Origin: Candidatus Jordarchaeia archaeon
GTDB lineage: Archaea > Asgardarchaeota > Jordiarchaeia > Jordiarchaeales > Jordiarchaeaceae
Assembly: GCA_018383815.1 (NCBI GenBank)
Contig: JAHAWU010000025.1
Span: 1-34,940, forward strand
Direction: 5' to 3'
Length of the DNA: 34,940 nucleotides
A model generated the notes under the pieces. The model was not told where the DNA came from and did no database searches. It worked only from the letters and a program-made list of their open reading frames with translations. Each line of letters begins with the position of its first letter. Positions within the stretch are counted from its first letter, which is position 1. This document shows, piece after piece, positions 1 to 7,834 of this stretch. The translations under genes were made by a program, and so were the position numbers.

Positions 1-83
1 CATCCAACCAGTTGGAGGTAAGTTTGCTGGCTGAAAAAGGAAGTGGGGTGAGAAACGAACACATCACCCAGTCAAATAGCTGA
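1..83 (+). pseudogene. C-terminal tail of a TnpB-type transposase (remnant)
   Basis: Frame 3 of the plus strand reads a short tail ending at TGA 81-83, with the core SLLAEKGSGVRNEH. A second remnant near 22160-22280 reads SLLSEKGGGARNERHHPVE in the same manner, and the two stay similar in DNA up to about 125 (shared AATCTTCCGAACATTATTGG). IS200/IS605 and IS607 TnpB proteins often carry such short variable tails after the zinc finger. The upstream part lies outside the window, so I cannot tell whether the gene is intact. No transposase core is visible here. Confidence 0.45.
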
Positions 84-801
84 AAACCCTCTCAATATCC
101 AAATCTTCCGAACATTATTGGTGTAAGAGCCACTTGGTGCTGCTTGTAAATCTGAGGGAGTCCTCCGTGCAGTTGCAGTGTTGAATTGTGTGCTGGATGA
201 CTCTTATTTGAACGATTGATGTTTTTTTTGGGGGAATCTTAGGCGTCGTGGAACTTGGAATGCGGGCATGTGGAAGTTATTTGAGTCTATGAAGATATGT
301 TATCTGGTGATACTTCTGGGTTGGTGGGAGGCTGTGAATGGTCGAAATGTTGTGTGGCTGAAAATTGATTGTGAAATTTATTTCCTTGGTGATGGTGTGT
401 TTTAGGAGGTGTGTGGCGAAGTTTAAAAAGCAGCCTAGGTTAAGTGGTGGGGGAATTTTGGGTTCGCCATAGCCGCTCTTTTTGAGACTCTTAATCGGGA
501 AGGACTGATTAGTAGTGTTCCTTTTTCTGGACAAAAGTAATTTAATAATTCACATTTCTTCCAGCAGGCGTACCGGCTGTTTTTGAGGTGTATGAAAAGA
601 GAGTAGTATCTGCAGATGAGCTTTGCGATGATTGCATTTATGAGTGCTATGGTAATTATTGCCCTTTTGCGCAGAAATCGAAATTTGTAACCAAATTCAA
701 ATATTATGCTCCAACGGAATAACACAGGCAGAATTCGTGGAATGTTCCATACAACCAAATAAAGAACCGCCAAATTTTTGACAATCCCCGGAACCTTGAG
801 A
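84..801. other. Gene-poor stretch, no supported gene
   Basis: About 700 bases with no convincing coding sequence. A minus-strand open frame at 435-773 has an unusual amino-acid composition and no recognisable motif; it may be decayed DNA. Positions 84-125 continue the homology with the TnpB remnant near 22.2 kb. I see no RNA gene here. Confidence 0.5.
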
Positions 802-982
802 TCAATGATATTAAGTTAGGCTCGTATTCTTTTCTTGTGTTCCTTTAGTTGTGTGGATTCTCCTGATTCTTCCAACCTATTTTTGGGGTTCCAGCGGTGC
901 AAAACGCCATATTGATCGCCCCTTTTTGATGTGGAATCGACTAATACCGCACAGCTCTACTCTCTCAACTTAATGACATTGG
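802..982 (-). mobile_element. MITE family A, copy 1 (diverged)
   Basis: A roughly 180-bp element with imperfect terminal inverted repeats: left CAATGATATTAAGTTAG, right CAACTTAATGACATTGG. Its interior aligns with copies at 7631-7803 and 26253-26424, sharing a TTCTTTT..TTGTG block near the left end and a TTTTTGGGGTTC block in the middle. It runs in the same direction as the 26253 copy and opposite to the 7631 copy. It has no coding capacity, so it must be mobilised in trans or be dead. Confidence 0.6.
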
Positions 983-1085
983 ACTTAGTCAGGGGCTTTT
1001 TCGCCCAAAATTTCTTGTAAATAGGGGAAAATCAGATGCAGTGAAGGTTGTGTAGAAATCTAAAAAATTATTTTTTCTTCCTTGT

Positions 1086-2621
1086 TTAGTGGATGAGTTT
1101 TGTTCCTGTTCCCCCGTGATGTGTGCGTCTGACTCTTATTTCTGTGACTATGGGGTGTTGGGTGGCTACTCCTGAGGTTATGGCTATGCCGTTGGGGAGT
1201 AAGGGTATGCGTCCAATGTCATCTATGCTTGAATAGTCAAGGTAGGGTTTGAGGTATTCTAGGTCGTAGTTTCCTTCGATTCGGAACACTATTTTTGTTC
1301 CACACTGGCTGAGAATGTCTTTGTCCAATCCCGCGATTCTTTGGCTGGTTATGCAGAGTCCCAATCCAAACTTTCTGCCCTCTCGAGCAATTTTCCGCAT
1401 CTGCCTCCTGCTATAAGTATTTGCTTCTTGGGGTGCGAAGCGGTGGCTTTCCTCCACCACTATAAGGGCTGGTGGAACCTCTTCCCTCTTTCGGGCCTGG
1501 AACACTTTTTGGAGTATGACTCCTGCAACTATTCTTCTTACGCGTTCATCCATATCTTCGCTTAAATCGATTATGCTTAAGACTCCGGGCTTCACAATTT
1601 CCCTGGTGCTGAATCCCTCCCCAAATATGCCTAGCTCCTTTAGAACCGTTATTCGCCTCAGGGTGGAGAGGATGGTGTTTTTCTGGAACTTCCATTCTTC
1701 AGCCGCCTCCTCCACAGCCCCGGCTAGGACCTCAGCATCGTAGGATTGCCTCTCCTCCCCCAGTCTTTTTACGGCTAAAAATAGGAGGTCGGACTGCACA
1801 TCGCTCATTCCACAGATTTCGCTTATGGCGTAGGCGTCTAAATCACTCATGCTTATTGTGAGTTCTCCTCCACCGTTTTTGCCCAGTCCCTTTGGGAAAT
1901 ATGTGACCGCCCGGTAACCTTTGGGGGTGACTCCGAACTCCGGGCAGCGCTTGATCTCCTCGGGATTCTTGTTGGGCTGCCTAAAAGCACTATACTCTCC
2001 GTGGGGATCGATGACCAGCACCGGAAGATTTTTTTCCAGGAGTTCCTCGATGAGCACTCCCACTGCGTAGGATTTTCCGCTGCCTGTGGCTCCCAGTATT
2101 GCTACATGGTGTTTCACCAGTTTTTCAGGGTCTAGTAACACTTTTATGGCGTTGTTTCCCCTCATCAGGCCGATGTATAGTCCATCGCTGGGCAATCCTA
2201 GGAGGCGGATGAGTAGTCTGGTGTCTGCTCTATATACTGTGTCGCCTGGCTCGGGGGCGTCCTCTGGTGGGAGTATCCTGTCATTTCTGACTATTCCTAT
2301 CACTTTTACTTTTGCTACTCTCCACCTGCTGGATCTTGTGGGGAACCTTGAGTCTACGGTTATGCCTCTGGATATGTGGTACTTTACAAATTCTGGGTCT
2401 GTGTAGTATTCGTTGTAGCTTTGTATGCTGGAGACGCGTCCCACGAGTACGCTGAGTCCCAGGGGCACCTCAACGTATTCTCCTACTTTTACTTCGGTTT
2501 CTTCAGCTATTTGAAAGTCGAAGTTTAGGTGGTTGGGGGTGTTTCCCTCGCAGATTATTACTCCTAGGTCTTGCTTGGCTCCCTTCTGGACTGTGTTATT
2601 GTTTTGGGTTTTCTTTTGCAT
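1086..2621 (-). CDS. herA: HerA-family DNA translocase ATPase
   Basis: A hexameric FtsK/HerA-fold ATPase of 511 aa that would pump double-stranded DNA together with NurA in DNA-end processing. The N-terminal ~20-110 resembles the HAS-barrel, including VPLGLSVLVGRV. Walker A is GATGSGKS at 177-184, followed by LPVLVIDPHGEYSAF. The Walker B region reads VVEESHRFAP, the usual HerA DEAH-type position with Glu-Glu. An Arg-rich REGRKFGLGLCITSQR segment follows, typical of the sensor/arginine-finger end. The start overlaps the nurA-like stop by 26 bases, so the two are translationally coupled with nurA first. No Mre11 or Rad50 gene is nearby, unlike the common archaeal cluster, so this may be a stand-alone or defence-type pair. 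Family assignment is firm; the biological role is inferred. Confidence 0.9.
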   Translation of the reverse strand: MQKKTQNNNTVQKGAKQDLGVIICEGNTPNHLNFDFQIAEETEVKVGEYVEVPLGLSVLVGRVSSIQSYNEYYTDPEFVKYHISRGITVDSRFPTRSSRWRVAKVKVIGIVRNDRILPPEDAPEPGDTVYRADTRLLIRLLGLPSDGLYIGLMRGNNAIKVLLDPEKLVKHHVAILGATGSGKSYAVGVLIEELLEKNLPVLVIDPHGEYSAFRQPNKNPEEIKRCPEFGVTPKGYRAVTYFPKGLGKNGGGELTISMSDLDAYAISEICGMSDVQSDLLFLAVKRLGEERQSYDAEVLAGAVEEAAEEWKFQKNTILSTLRRITVLKELGIFGEGFSTREIVKPGVLSIIDLSEDMDERVRRIVAGVILQKVFQARKREEVPPALIVVEESHRFAPQEANTYSRRQMRKIAREGRKFGLGLCITSQRIAGLDKDILSQCGTKIVFRIEGNYDLEYLKPYLDYSSIDDIGRIPLLPNGIAITSGVATQHPIVTEIRVRRTHHGGTGTKLIH

Positions 2622-4080
2622 TGGTTTTTTTCCTCCCGGCGTTTTTTAGGCGTTTGAGGTCTCGTGTTCTTTGAAGCTCGTCCCACAGTCCCATTAGCCC
2701 CGTTTTAATGGAGCCTTTAACTGCTCTCATTAACTGTTCCAGATTAACCATGGCCACATTTTTAGCCGAGGAAACCACACTGGGCCCGCCTTCAAATCTG
2801 GATTTCAGGGGGATGGATGAGAGGCTGAAGGCTAGGTCTGCGATGCGTTTCTGGTCTTCGAGAGGGTTTTTGGAGACAAACTCGTATTTTGTGACGAAGG
2901 GCTTCTTCATGACGTAGAACTCGTAATTATCCTCTGTGGGGGGCTTATCCTTCTCGTGTCCCCTTTTTATGAGACAGGTGGAGTCGCCGTCCTCCAACAC
3001 CATGGAGAGGAAGTTTAGGTCATTTGTGGAGCCTAAATCCTGGCTCAAAATTCCGCGAACCATTTTAAAGAAAAAGTTGTCCATAGATATGGGAACCACG
3101 CCCACCGGGACCACGCCACACTTCTTTGCGGATTCGAGGAACTTGTAGTATAATTCGTGGCAGCGGTCTCTTAGACGCACCAGCTCCCGGGAGTAAACCA
3201 TGAAGCCATGGGGAGAAAGGGAACCCAACTTGAAATAGACCTGAAACTTATCTCCATGTTCTTCGAGTATTTCAATTCCCAAGCGGTAATGTTGAATTTC
3301 TCTCAGGTAGCGGGCGGCGATGCTTCTTCCCGCTTCTAGGAGCTCGGGAAAATCTGTGGACATTTCAAAGAATGGTTCGCCCTCCTCAAACGGTTCAATT
3401 CCCCTATATGAGTGGAGATCTGGAATATAGCGAGAAAGGGATTTACCTTGATCCAGAATGTTTTTATCAAAGAAGCCTAGGTATGCTCCACTGCTTAGGG
3501 CGACTACTGAGAGTAGGGAAAAATCGAAAAGTGCCCAGTGCTCCAGCTTGTGGGCGGAGGCGCTGCCACAAACGTAAACATTGTCTAGGAATAGGTCGCG
3601 TGCAAACTTGGGCAAAACCATTGTTTCACCAAGTAGGTGGTCTAGATATTCTGTTTCCTCCACCCTAGTTTTACACAGTTTCTCTCTCACTTCGGTGCCT
3701 AATATTTTTGGGAAATCCAGTTTTTCTAGGAGCCGGCGAACTTTGTCTGAGACGGTGATCAGCTCTGCTTGGGCGGCGACATTTTGGCCTACAAAGTCTT
3801 CTACCAGTATGCTGGATTTGGGTTCAAAGAGCAATTCGCTGGTTACATCGTCTATTCTTTCGACGTTGACTCGGTATCTTCCTGCTCCCTCGTAGGTTAG
3901 AATGTCTAGGTTTGAGAGGTCGTCAAGGTAGTCTTTGACTGCCCGTTCAGTTAGGTCCACTTTCTCTGCTAGGGAGGATACGTCTACCACTCCCCGCTGG
4001 GTGTATACTTCGAGGCAGGCGTTTAGGATGAGTGTTAATCTTGCACGGTAGGTGGACCCTGTCCGCCCCAACAGATTCAC
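2596..4080 (-). CDS. nurA: NurA-like protein with N-terminal HTH, apparently lacking catalytic acids
   Basis: A 494-aa partner of the HerA ATPase. Residues ~1-75 form a helix-turn-helix (VDLTERAVKDYLDDLSNLDIL). The rest follows the NurA layout: a first motif VYVCGSAS, a second KLGSLSPHG, then GVVPVGVVPIS, and a C-terminal GGPSVVSSAKNVAM. In active NurA nucleases the first two motifs read DGS and DGSL, and a late His lies in a YP..L..AH motif. Here the Asp positions read Cys and Leu and the His position reads Lys. By this eye alignment the nuclease would be inactive or strongly rewired. The start is GTG at 4080, since the frame closes upstream. It is transcribed ahead of herA from a promoter at ~4144-4152. 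Length exceeds the usual 300-450 aa because of the HTH. Confidence 0.75.
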   Translation of the reverse strand: MNLLGRTGSTYRARLTLILNACLEVYTQRGVVDVSSLAEKVDLTERAVKDYLDDLSNLDILTYEGAGRYRVNVERIDDVTSELLFEPKSSILVEDFVGQNVAAQAELITVSDKVRRLLEKLDFPKILGTEVREKLCKTRVEETEYLDHLLGETMVLPKFARDLFLDNVYVCGSASAHKLEHWALFDFSLLSVVALSSGAYLGFFDKNILDQGKSLSRYIPDLHSYRGIEPFEEGEPFFEMSTDFPELLEAGRSIAARYLREIQHYRLGIEILEEHGDKFQVYFKLGSLSPHGFMVYSRELVRLRDRCHELYYKFLESAKKCGVVPVGVVPISMDNFFFKMVRGILSQDLGSTNDLNFLSMVLEDGDSTCLIKRGHEKDKPPTEDNYEFYVMKKPFVTKYEFVSKNPLEDQKRIADLAFSLSSIPLKSRFEGGPSVVSSAKNVAMVNLEQLMRAVKGSIKTGLMGLWDELQRTRDLKRLKNAGRKKTNAKENPKQ

Positions 4081-4094
4081 GCTCCATAATATAT

Positions 4095-4155
4095 CGGAAT
4101 TGGAAATATATTTCTAATCTGAATAAGTATATCCACAAGGGGGAATATAAACACA
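4095..4155 (-). promoter_or_regulatory. nurA-herA promoter with palindromic operator
   Basis: On the minus strand a TATA box GTTTATATT (4144-4152) is followed by a C-run, 64 bases before the GTG start. A perfect 12-bp palindrome GAAATATATTTC (4103-4114) lies about 30 bases past the TATA box, near the expected transcription start. The same palindrome and the same TATA box plus C-run occur before the cas adaptation operon at 9278-9310. Confidence 0.5.
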
Positions 4156-4189
4156 CCGACAAAAGGAAGCAAAAAACCAAAAAAGCCAT

Positions 4190-5154
4190 TCATGTTATAA
4201 TAAAAAAAGTTGAATAGAAAAATGGAAAAATAAAATTTGGCGCATCCCCCCCACAGGAAATGAGGGAAAACTTGGGAATAAAGCAAAGACCCCCAAGAGC
4301 TCAGAAAGGCTACATTTTTAAAAAAGCATCCTCGAAATTGGCCTTTAAGTCGTTTCGGAAGTTCCATTTGGTTAGAGGGTGACTATTTTTGGTTGGCGGG
4401 TTATGCGTAATAATTTTGAGTTTTTTGCCATTTGTTTCCCCTTAAGGAAAAAGGGTTTGATGAAGTCTTCTTTTCCCAAAAAAAAGGGCGTTTTTGCCCT
4501 CCCTTTTTCGTGGAGACCAATATACATATAACCTAATGATAAAAAATTTTTACGATTTGCCATGAAAAACATTTTTCATGCTTTATCTGAAACGCTTCTA
4601 GCGTATGTGGGTTTGCCGTGAAAAATTTCTTTCATGCTTTATTCTGAAACGCGAAGCGTATGACTGTTTCTTATAGTATTTCTAATAATTTTCCTCGGAA
4701 AAATAGTTACGCAATCTACCATTTTTAAGGCTCATTTTACCAAAAAAGAGCCGAAAAATACCCCTTTGACTAACTTCAAAAGGACAAAAATTTCTTGAAA
4801 TACTATAGACTTTCCGATTAATTTTTACCTTTTGCTTTCTGGAAGTTTGGCTTTTTTCCTACTTTTTGATGAATGGAGCCTTAAGGGAACCCAAAATTAA
4901 GGAGAGATTTAGGAAAAAATTATTGGAAAATCTATACTCAGGTCTACATGTGTCTGCCTCTGACCCGCGTAGACTACAACCCTGAGACCATTTGGAGGCA
5001 CTCTTTTTGTCAACGTTATTTTAAGTTGGTGCTTACAATTTCCTTAGCGGTTAGGGATGTTCTAATTTGGCTCATGCAGTGTTCCAATTTTTTGGTTGAT
5101 GAATTCTGTACTTGGTAAAGTTTTATTACTTGTTTAAAATCCAAAATCCCGTAA
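4190..5154. other. Gene-poor AT-rich stretch with tandem hairpin repeats
   Basis: Nearly 1 kb without a supported gene. It holds the hairpin repeats listed separately (4555-4662) and a hairpin GGGCGTTTTTGCCC near 4487-4500. A minus-strand open frame at 4372-4572 is Lys/Phe-rich from base composition and has no family resemblance. Otherwise nothing is seen. Confidence 0.5.
4555..4662 (+). repeat. Hairpin repeat family E, two tandem copies
   Basis: Two adjacent ~53-bp copies (4555-4608 and 4611-4662). Each has TTTGCC(A/G)TGAAAAA, then TTTCATGCTTTAT, TGAAACGC and GCGTATG. Each can form two small hairpins: ATGAAAAA with TTTTTCAT, and ACGCTT with AGCGT or its variant. Related copies lie at 27327-27378 (+) and about 30495-30545 (-). 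The compensating changes between copies (CGCTTCTAGCG versus CGCGAAGCG) suggest the structure matters. Confidence 0.6.
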
Positions 5155-5163
5155 TTGATAAGT

Positions 5164-5790
5164 ATGAAGGGAGCGTTGCTTAAGCTGTTCACACTTACAC
5201 CCGAAGGAAAAATAATACAAGCCTTATTGAGTGGAGAAAAGTCCTTCTCAGAACTATTGAGGGAAACGGGTCTCAGTGAGAGATGGCTCTCTGTAAAGTT
5301 AAAGCAGCTTCTCAGATTGGGCCTGGTAAAGATTACTGGCAATGGTTATCATGTTGATAGTGATAAGTTGCAAAGTATTCTGAGAGCCAATCTAAAGGAG
5401 ATTGCTTGGGCAGCGGCTTACGAAATTGTTGAAAAACACCGTGAAGTCCTAGGGGTTCTACTCTATGGAAGTGTAGCCAAAGGGAAGACCCGAGAGGAAA
5501 GCGACATAGACCTCTTAGTAATTTCTGAAGAGCCTTTAAATCTGACGGACGAAGAATACCAAACTTCTATGAAGTATGGGGTGGCCTTCGAGATAAATTC
5601 CATTACACTCAAAGAATTCATCGCCATGCTTAATATGGAGTCCTCCCTAATCTTTGGAATACTAGAAGGATACGATGTCCTCTTCGACAATGCGGGAATC
5701 TCCCAGCTGCTAAAAGTTTTCAAGAAGGAAATCTCCAAAAATTGGAGCTATAACCCAGATGATGAAATATGGGTGCAACTGGAGAAATAA
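5164..5790 (+). CDS. HTH-MNT nucleotidyltransferase antitoxin
   Basis: A minimal nucleotidyltransferase fused to an N-terminal winged helix; it acts as the antitoxin half of an MNT/HEPN pair. In some characterised systems the MNT protein AMPylates the HEPN toxin. Numbering here counts from an upstream TTG at 5155. Residues ~15-68 form the wHTH (FSELLRETGLSERWLSVKLKQL). The nucleotidyltransferase motif is LYGSVAKG (Gly105-Ser106) followed by SDIDLLVIS with Asp117 and Asp119. The third metal ligand may be Glu146 in AFEINSI, where Asp is commoner. I placed the start at ATG 5164 because no Shine-Dalgarno favours the TTG. It overlaps the HEPN gene by 22 bases. The HTH suggests the operon is autoregulated. 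Confidence 0.85.
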   Translation: MKGALLKLFTLTPEGKIIQALLSGEKSFSELLRETGLSERWLSVKLKQLLRLGLVKITGNGYHVDSDKLQSILRANLKEIAWAAAYEIVEKHREVLGVLLYGSVAKGKTREESDIDLLVISEEPLNLTDEEYQTSMKYGVAFEINSITLKEFIAMLNMESSLIFGILEGYDVLFDNAGISQLLKVFKKEISKNWSYNPDDEIWVQLEK

Positions 5791-6209
5791 AAGCCTACAT
5801 CAGAAACGCAAAAGAACTAATAATAGACGCAGAGGTCAGCCTACGAAGCGAAAGACACCACCTCTCCTTCCTATGCAGCGCACTAAGCGCAGAAAACGCA
5901 ACCTCCGCCCTAATAATCGCCCTCGGCAGAAGAACCAGCAAAAAACATAACAACTGGATGATCCTGGGAAACATTGCAAAAGAAGCAAAAGAGAAACTAA
6001 AGAAAACCCTCCAGGAAATCTCCATAAAACTCCACCAAGTCGAACCCCAAATACCGAAAATCCTGCACTACCCATTCCGCCTAGGAGAAACGTGGCTAAT
6101 ACCACAGGAATACTATACCCAAAAAATGGCCGAAGAAAGCCTCCAAAAAGCGAAGGACATACTAAACCTCACCCTAAAAATCCTAGAAGAACTGAAAATC
6201 AAAACATAA
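5769..6209 (+). CDS. HEPN-domain toxin RNase
   Basis: A 146-aa all-helical HEPN protein, the predicted RNase toxin of the MNT/HEPN pair. The segment LSAENATSALIIALGRRTSKKHNNW matches the HEPN core; residues R55-T-S-K-K-H60 satisfy the catalytic R-x4-6-H motif (R54-x5-H also fits). Its start lies inside the end of the MNT gene, so the two are co-translated, which is the usual arrangement for this toxin-antitoxin type. Coding bases become strongly A/C-rich after the overlap compared with the MNT gene. The cellular target is unknown; tRNA or mRNA cleavage is inferred from the family. Confidence 0.85.
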   Translation: MGATGEIKAYIRNAKELIIDAEVSLRSERHHLSFLCSALSAENATSALIIALGRRTSKKHNNWMILGNIAKEAKEKLKKTLQEISIKLHQVEPQIPKILHYPFRLGETWLIPQEYYTQKMAEESLQKAKDILNLTLKILEELKIKT

Positions 6210-6274
6210 AAGGCATCAATATTTCCTCCCCTCCCCTCATTTTCCCCACATATCTCAGTGCGGCCCCCCTTCAT

Positions 6275-6410
6275 GGCTCTGTTGAAAAAGTTCTGTTTTT
6301 TCAATTTCCTTACCATTTTGATGAATTTTTTACAATTTTACAATGTTAATTTAAAAAATTTCTAAAAAACAACCAATATTCTGAAAAAATTAAAATTGTT
6401 CAACACAGCC
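6275..6410. mobile_element. MITE family B, copy 1
   Basis: A 136-bp AT-rich element with imperfect terminal inverted repeats: GGCTCTGTTGAAAAAG on the left and, read inward on the other strand, GGCTGTGTTGAACAATT on the right. TCAT lies outside both ends and may be a target duplication or an extension of the inverted repeat. The right half reappears at 26566-26612. No coding capacity. The GGCTGTGTTGAA-type end resembles ends of some IS4/IS5-like elements, but I cannot assign a parent. Confidence 0.6.
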
Positions 6411-6514
6411 CTCATGAAACCGGTGCCATAGTAAACAGTTCCTTTAAGAGTAACATTTAAACACTAAAGGTATCTTAATTCTTTATGATAGCTTAACGCT
6501 GCGTTGCGATAACC

Positions 6515-6620
6515 TTCAGATGGAAAGTCTCTCTCCATCCCCCTAAACTCTTCCCCAGAGCTGATGGAGGGCTGGAGTGGGTTCACCCAGACCGGGAAGA
6601 AGGATTATGTGAACCTTGAT
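6515..6620 (+). ncRNA. Candidate structured RNA, function unknown
   Basis: Within the 500-base gap between the HEPN gene and the pRiA4b-like gene. CTCTCCATC (6531-6539) pairs with GATGGAGGG (6563-6571) with one G-U pair, and encloses CTCT-TCCCC-AGAG (6549-6561). GGTTCAC (6580-6586) pairs with GTGAACC (6609-6615). GATGGA at 6519-6524 could instead pair with TCCATC 6534-6539, giving an alternative fold. G+C content is higher than in the flanking DNA. No known RNA family was recognised; it is not a tRNA. Confidence 0.35.
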
Positions 6621-6719
6621 GAACACGAAAGAAATTCGAGGCTGATAAAATCCCCATGAAAACATGGCCACATTTAGTCACGTTTTCTAGAACCCGCATA
6701 ACCCTAGATGAGGAATGTT

Positions 6720-7373
6720 TTATATGCTCTCGAAATCTCTGGGAACCTTTTTAGGGTTGCGAAATTCGACTTCTTGGGGGTCAAAGTGTTCCGGGTCGAA
6801 TTCTTCGCCAAGCCACTCTAGCGTTTCTTGGTACTTTTCGTGGTTGGGATTTTTTATGATTTCCAACAGTTCTTCGTATCCCCAAACTCCTCCACAGTCT
6901 TCTGGTGGACACGCCCTTTTTCCACCGATGCATCTAGGATAATCAACGCCCTCTTCTCTGGGAAGGATTTTTTCTAACTGCACCTTGTGAACCCAACAGT
7001 CGCCGAAATCGTACACATAATCCACAGACCTATTCTCTGTGAAATAGTCAGCTATTTTCACCTTCCATTCTGGCAAAACCTCTCTCCAATCGTCTTCGTG
7101 GGGGATTCCTATACTTACCACAGAGCGGGTTAAAGGATCGCGAATTTCAAACTCGTGAAGATGGTAATCTGACCAGCCCATGACATCCTGAATCGCTATA
7201 TGAAGATCCCAAAAAGTGTAGTTCTCCGGAACCTGTATCCTCCGCCAAATGGGAGGCCTAACATTCTTCAAAGTGACCTTAAATTGGTACACTTTACTAA
7301 AATCCCTCTCCTTCACAAAAATCACACCCACCATTACCCTTCTTCTAAAATCTATTTGAATATTTTGGAACAT
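6720..7373 (-). CDS. Plasmid pRiA4b ORF-3-like protein
   Basis: A 217-aa protein of the pRiA4b ORF-3 / IS1096 TnpR-like family, found on mobile elements and near them; its molecular role is not established. Family hallmarks are YQFKVTLKNVRPPIWRRIQVP near residue 30, then FWDLHIAIQDVMGWSDYHLHEFEI, YVYDFGDCWVHKVQLEKIL, and the Cys/Pro-rich YPRCIGGKRACPPEDCGGVWGY followed by a C-terminal WLGEEFDPEHFD segment. All expected blocks are present, so the gene looks intact. ATG 7373 fits a short leader from the TATA box near 7421-7430. An inverted operator pair flanks that promoter, which suggests autoregulation or a dedicated repressor. Confidence 0.88.
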   Translation of the reverse strand: MFQNIQIDFRRRVMVGVIFVKERDFSKVYQFKVTLKNVRPPIWRRIQVPENYTFWDLHIAIQDVMGWSDYHLHEFEIRDPLTRSVVSIGIPHEDDWREVLPEWKVKIADYFTENRSVDYVYDFGDCWVHKVQLEKILPREEGVDYPRCIGGKRACPPEDCGGVWGYEELLEIIKNPNHEKYQETLEWLGEEFDPEHFDPQEVEFRNPKKVPRDFESI

Positions 7374-7380
7374 ATCCCAC

Positions 7381-7485
7381 GGCGATGTTTAATCGTTTGA
7401 TTCTGCCTCTGAAAGGAACCTTTATAGGGCTTCCTTTTTCAAATAGACAAAAATAAGGAGCATGAACAGACGATTAAACATCGCC
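7381..7485 (-). promoter_or_regulatory. Promoter flanked by inverted 16-bp operators
   Basis: GGCGATGTTTAATCGT (7381-7396) and its exact reverse complement ACGATTAAACATCGCC (7470-7485) are separated by 73 bases. Between them lies a TATA box (minus strand CCTATAAAGG, ~7421-7430). The proximal site starts 8 bases before the ATG of the pRiA4b-like gene, about where transcription should begin. Looping or dimeric repressor binding at both sites is the inferred use; short terminal repeats of a small element are an alternative. Confidence 0.5.
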
Positions 7486-7630
7486 CCGCGTTACACCACA
7501 ACCTTTAAACCCACTCTCCAACTGAGCGGCCTCAGGAGGTGCCGCCACGTATTCCTCAAACATGGCTTTAAAGGAGCCTATGGTGGCCTCCACGGCCCAC
7601 ATTCTTTCCGAAGCCCACCCCTCCTGCGCT

Positions 7631-7803
7631 CAACGTCATTAAGTTAAGGCCTGGGGGGCGACGTAGTTTTGTTTGGTTTCGCCTCCAAAAAGTGTCTATA
7701 GAGTTTCTTTTTCTGTTGAGAGCTCAAAAAAGGATTGTAAATGGGGCTAATCTAAACCACCACATAAGTACAAAAAAGAATTAGCTTAACTTAATGCCAT
7801 TGG
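7631..7803 (+). mobile_element. MITE family A, copy 2
   Basis: A 173-bp element with terminal inverted repeats CAACGTCATTAAGTTAAGG and, at the right end, CTTAACTTAATGCCATTG. Nearly the whole length aligns with the reverse complement of 26253-26424 (shared GGGGCGACG, CAGTTTTGTTT, GCCTCCAAAA, AATCTAAACCACC). The gap between 7374 and 7834 otherwise holds the operator pair described above and no gene. Confidence 0.75.
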
Positions 7804-7834
7804 GAGTTAAGCGGTGGGATGGATGTCGCCTTTT

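Noticed and set aside
435-773. A 112-aa minus-strand frame near the left edge
   Set aside because: No motif, no ribosome-binding site noticed, odd composition; may be decayed DNA.
4372-4572. A 66-aa minus-strand frame next to the hairpin repeats
   Set aside because: Lys/Phe-rich from A/T content, with no recognisable family or signals.
6485-6660. Possible C/D-box sRNA (TTGATGA near 6616, CTGA near 6640)
   Set aside because: Spacing is too short and no second box pair is present; the stems argue for another kind of RNA.
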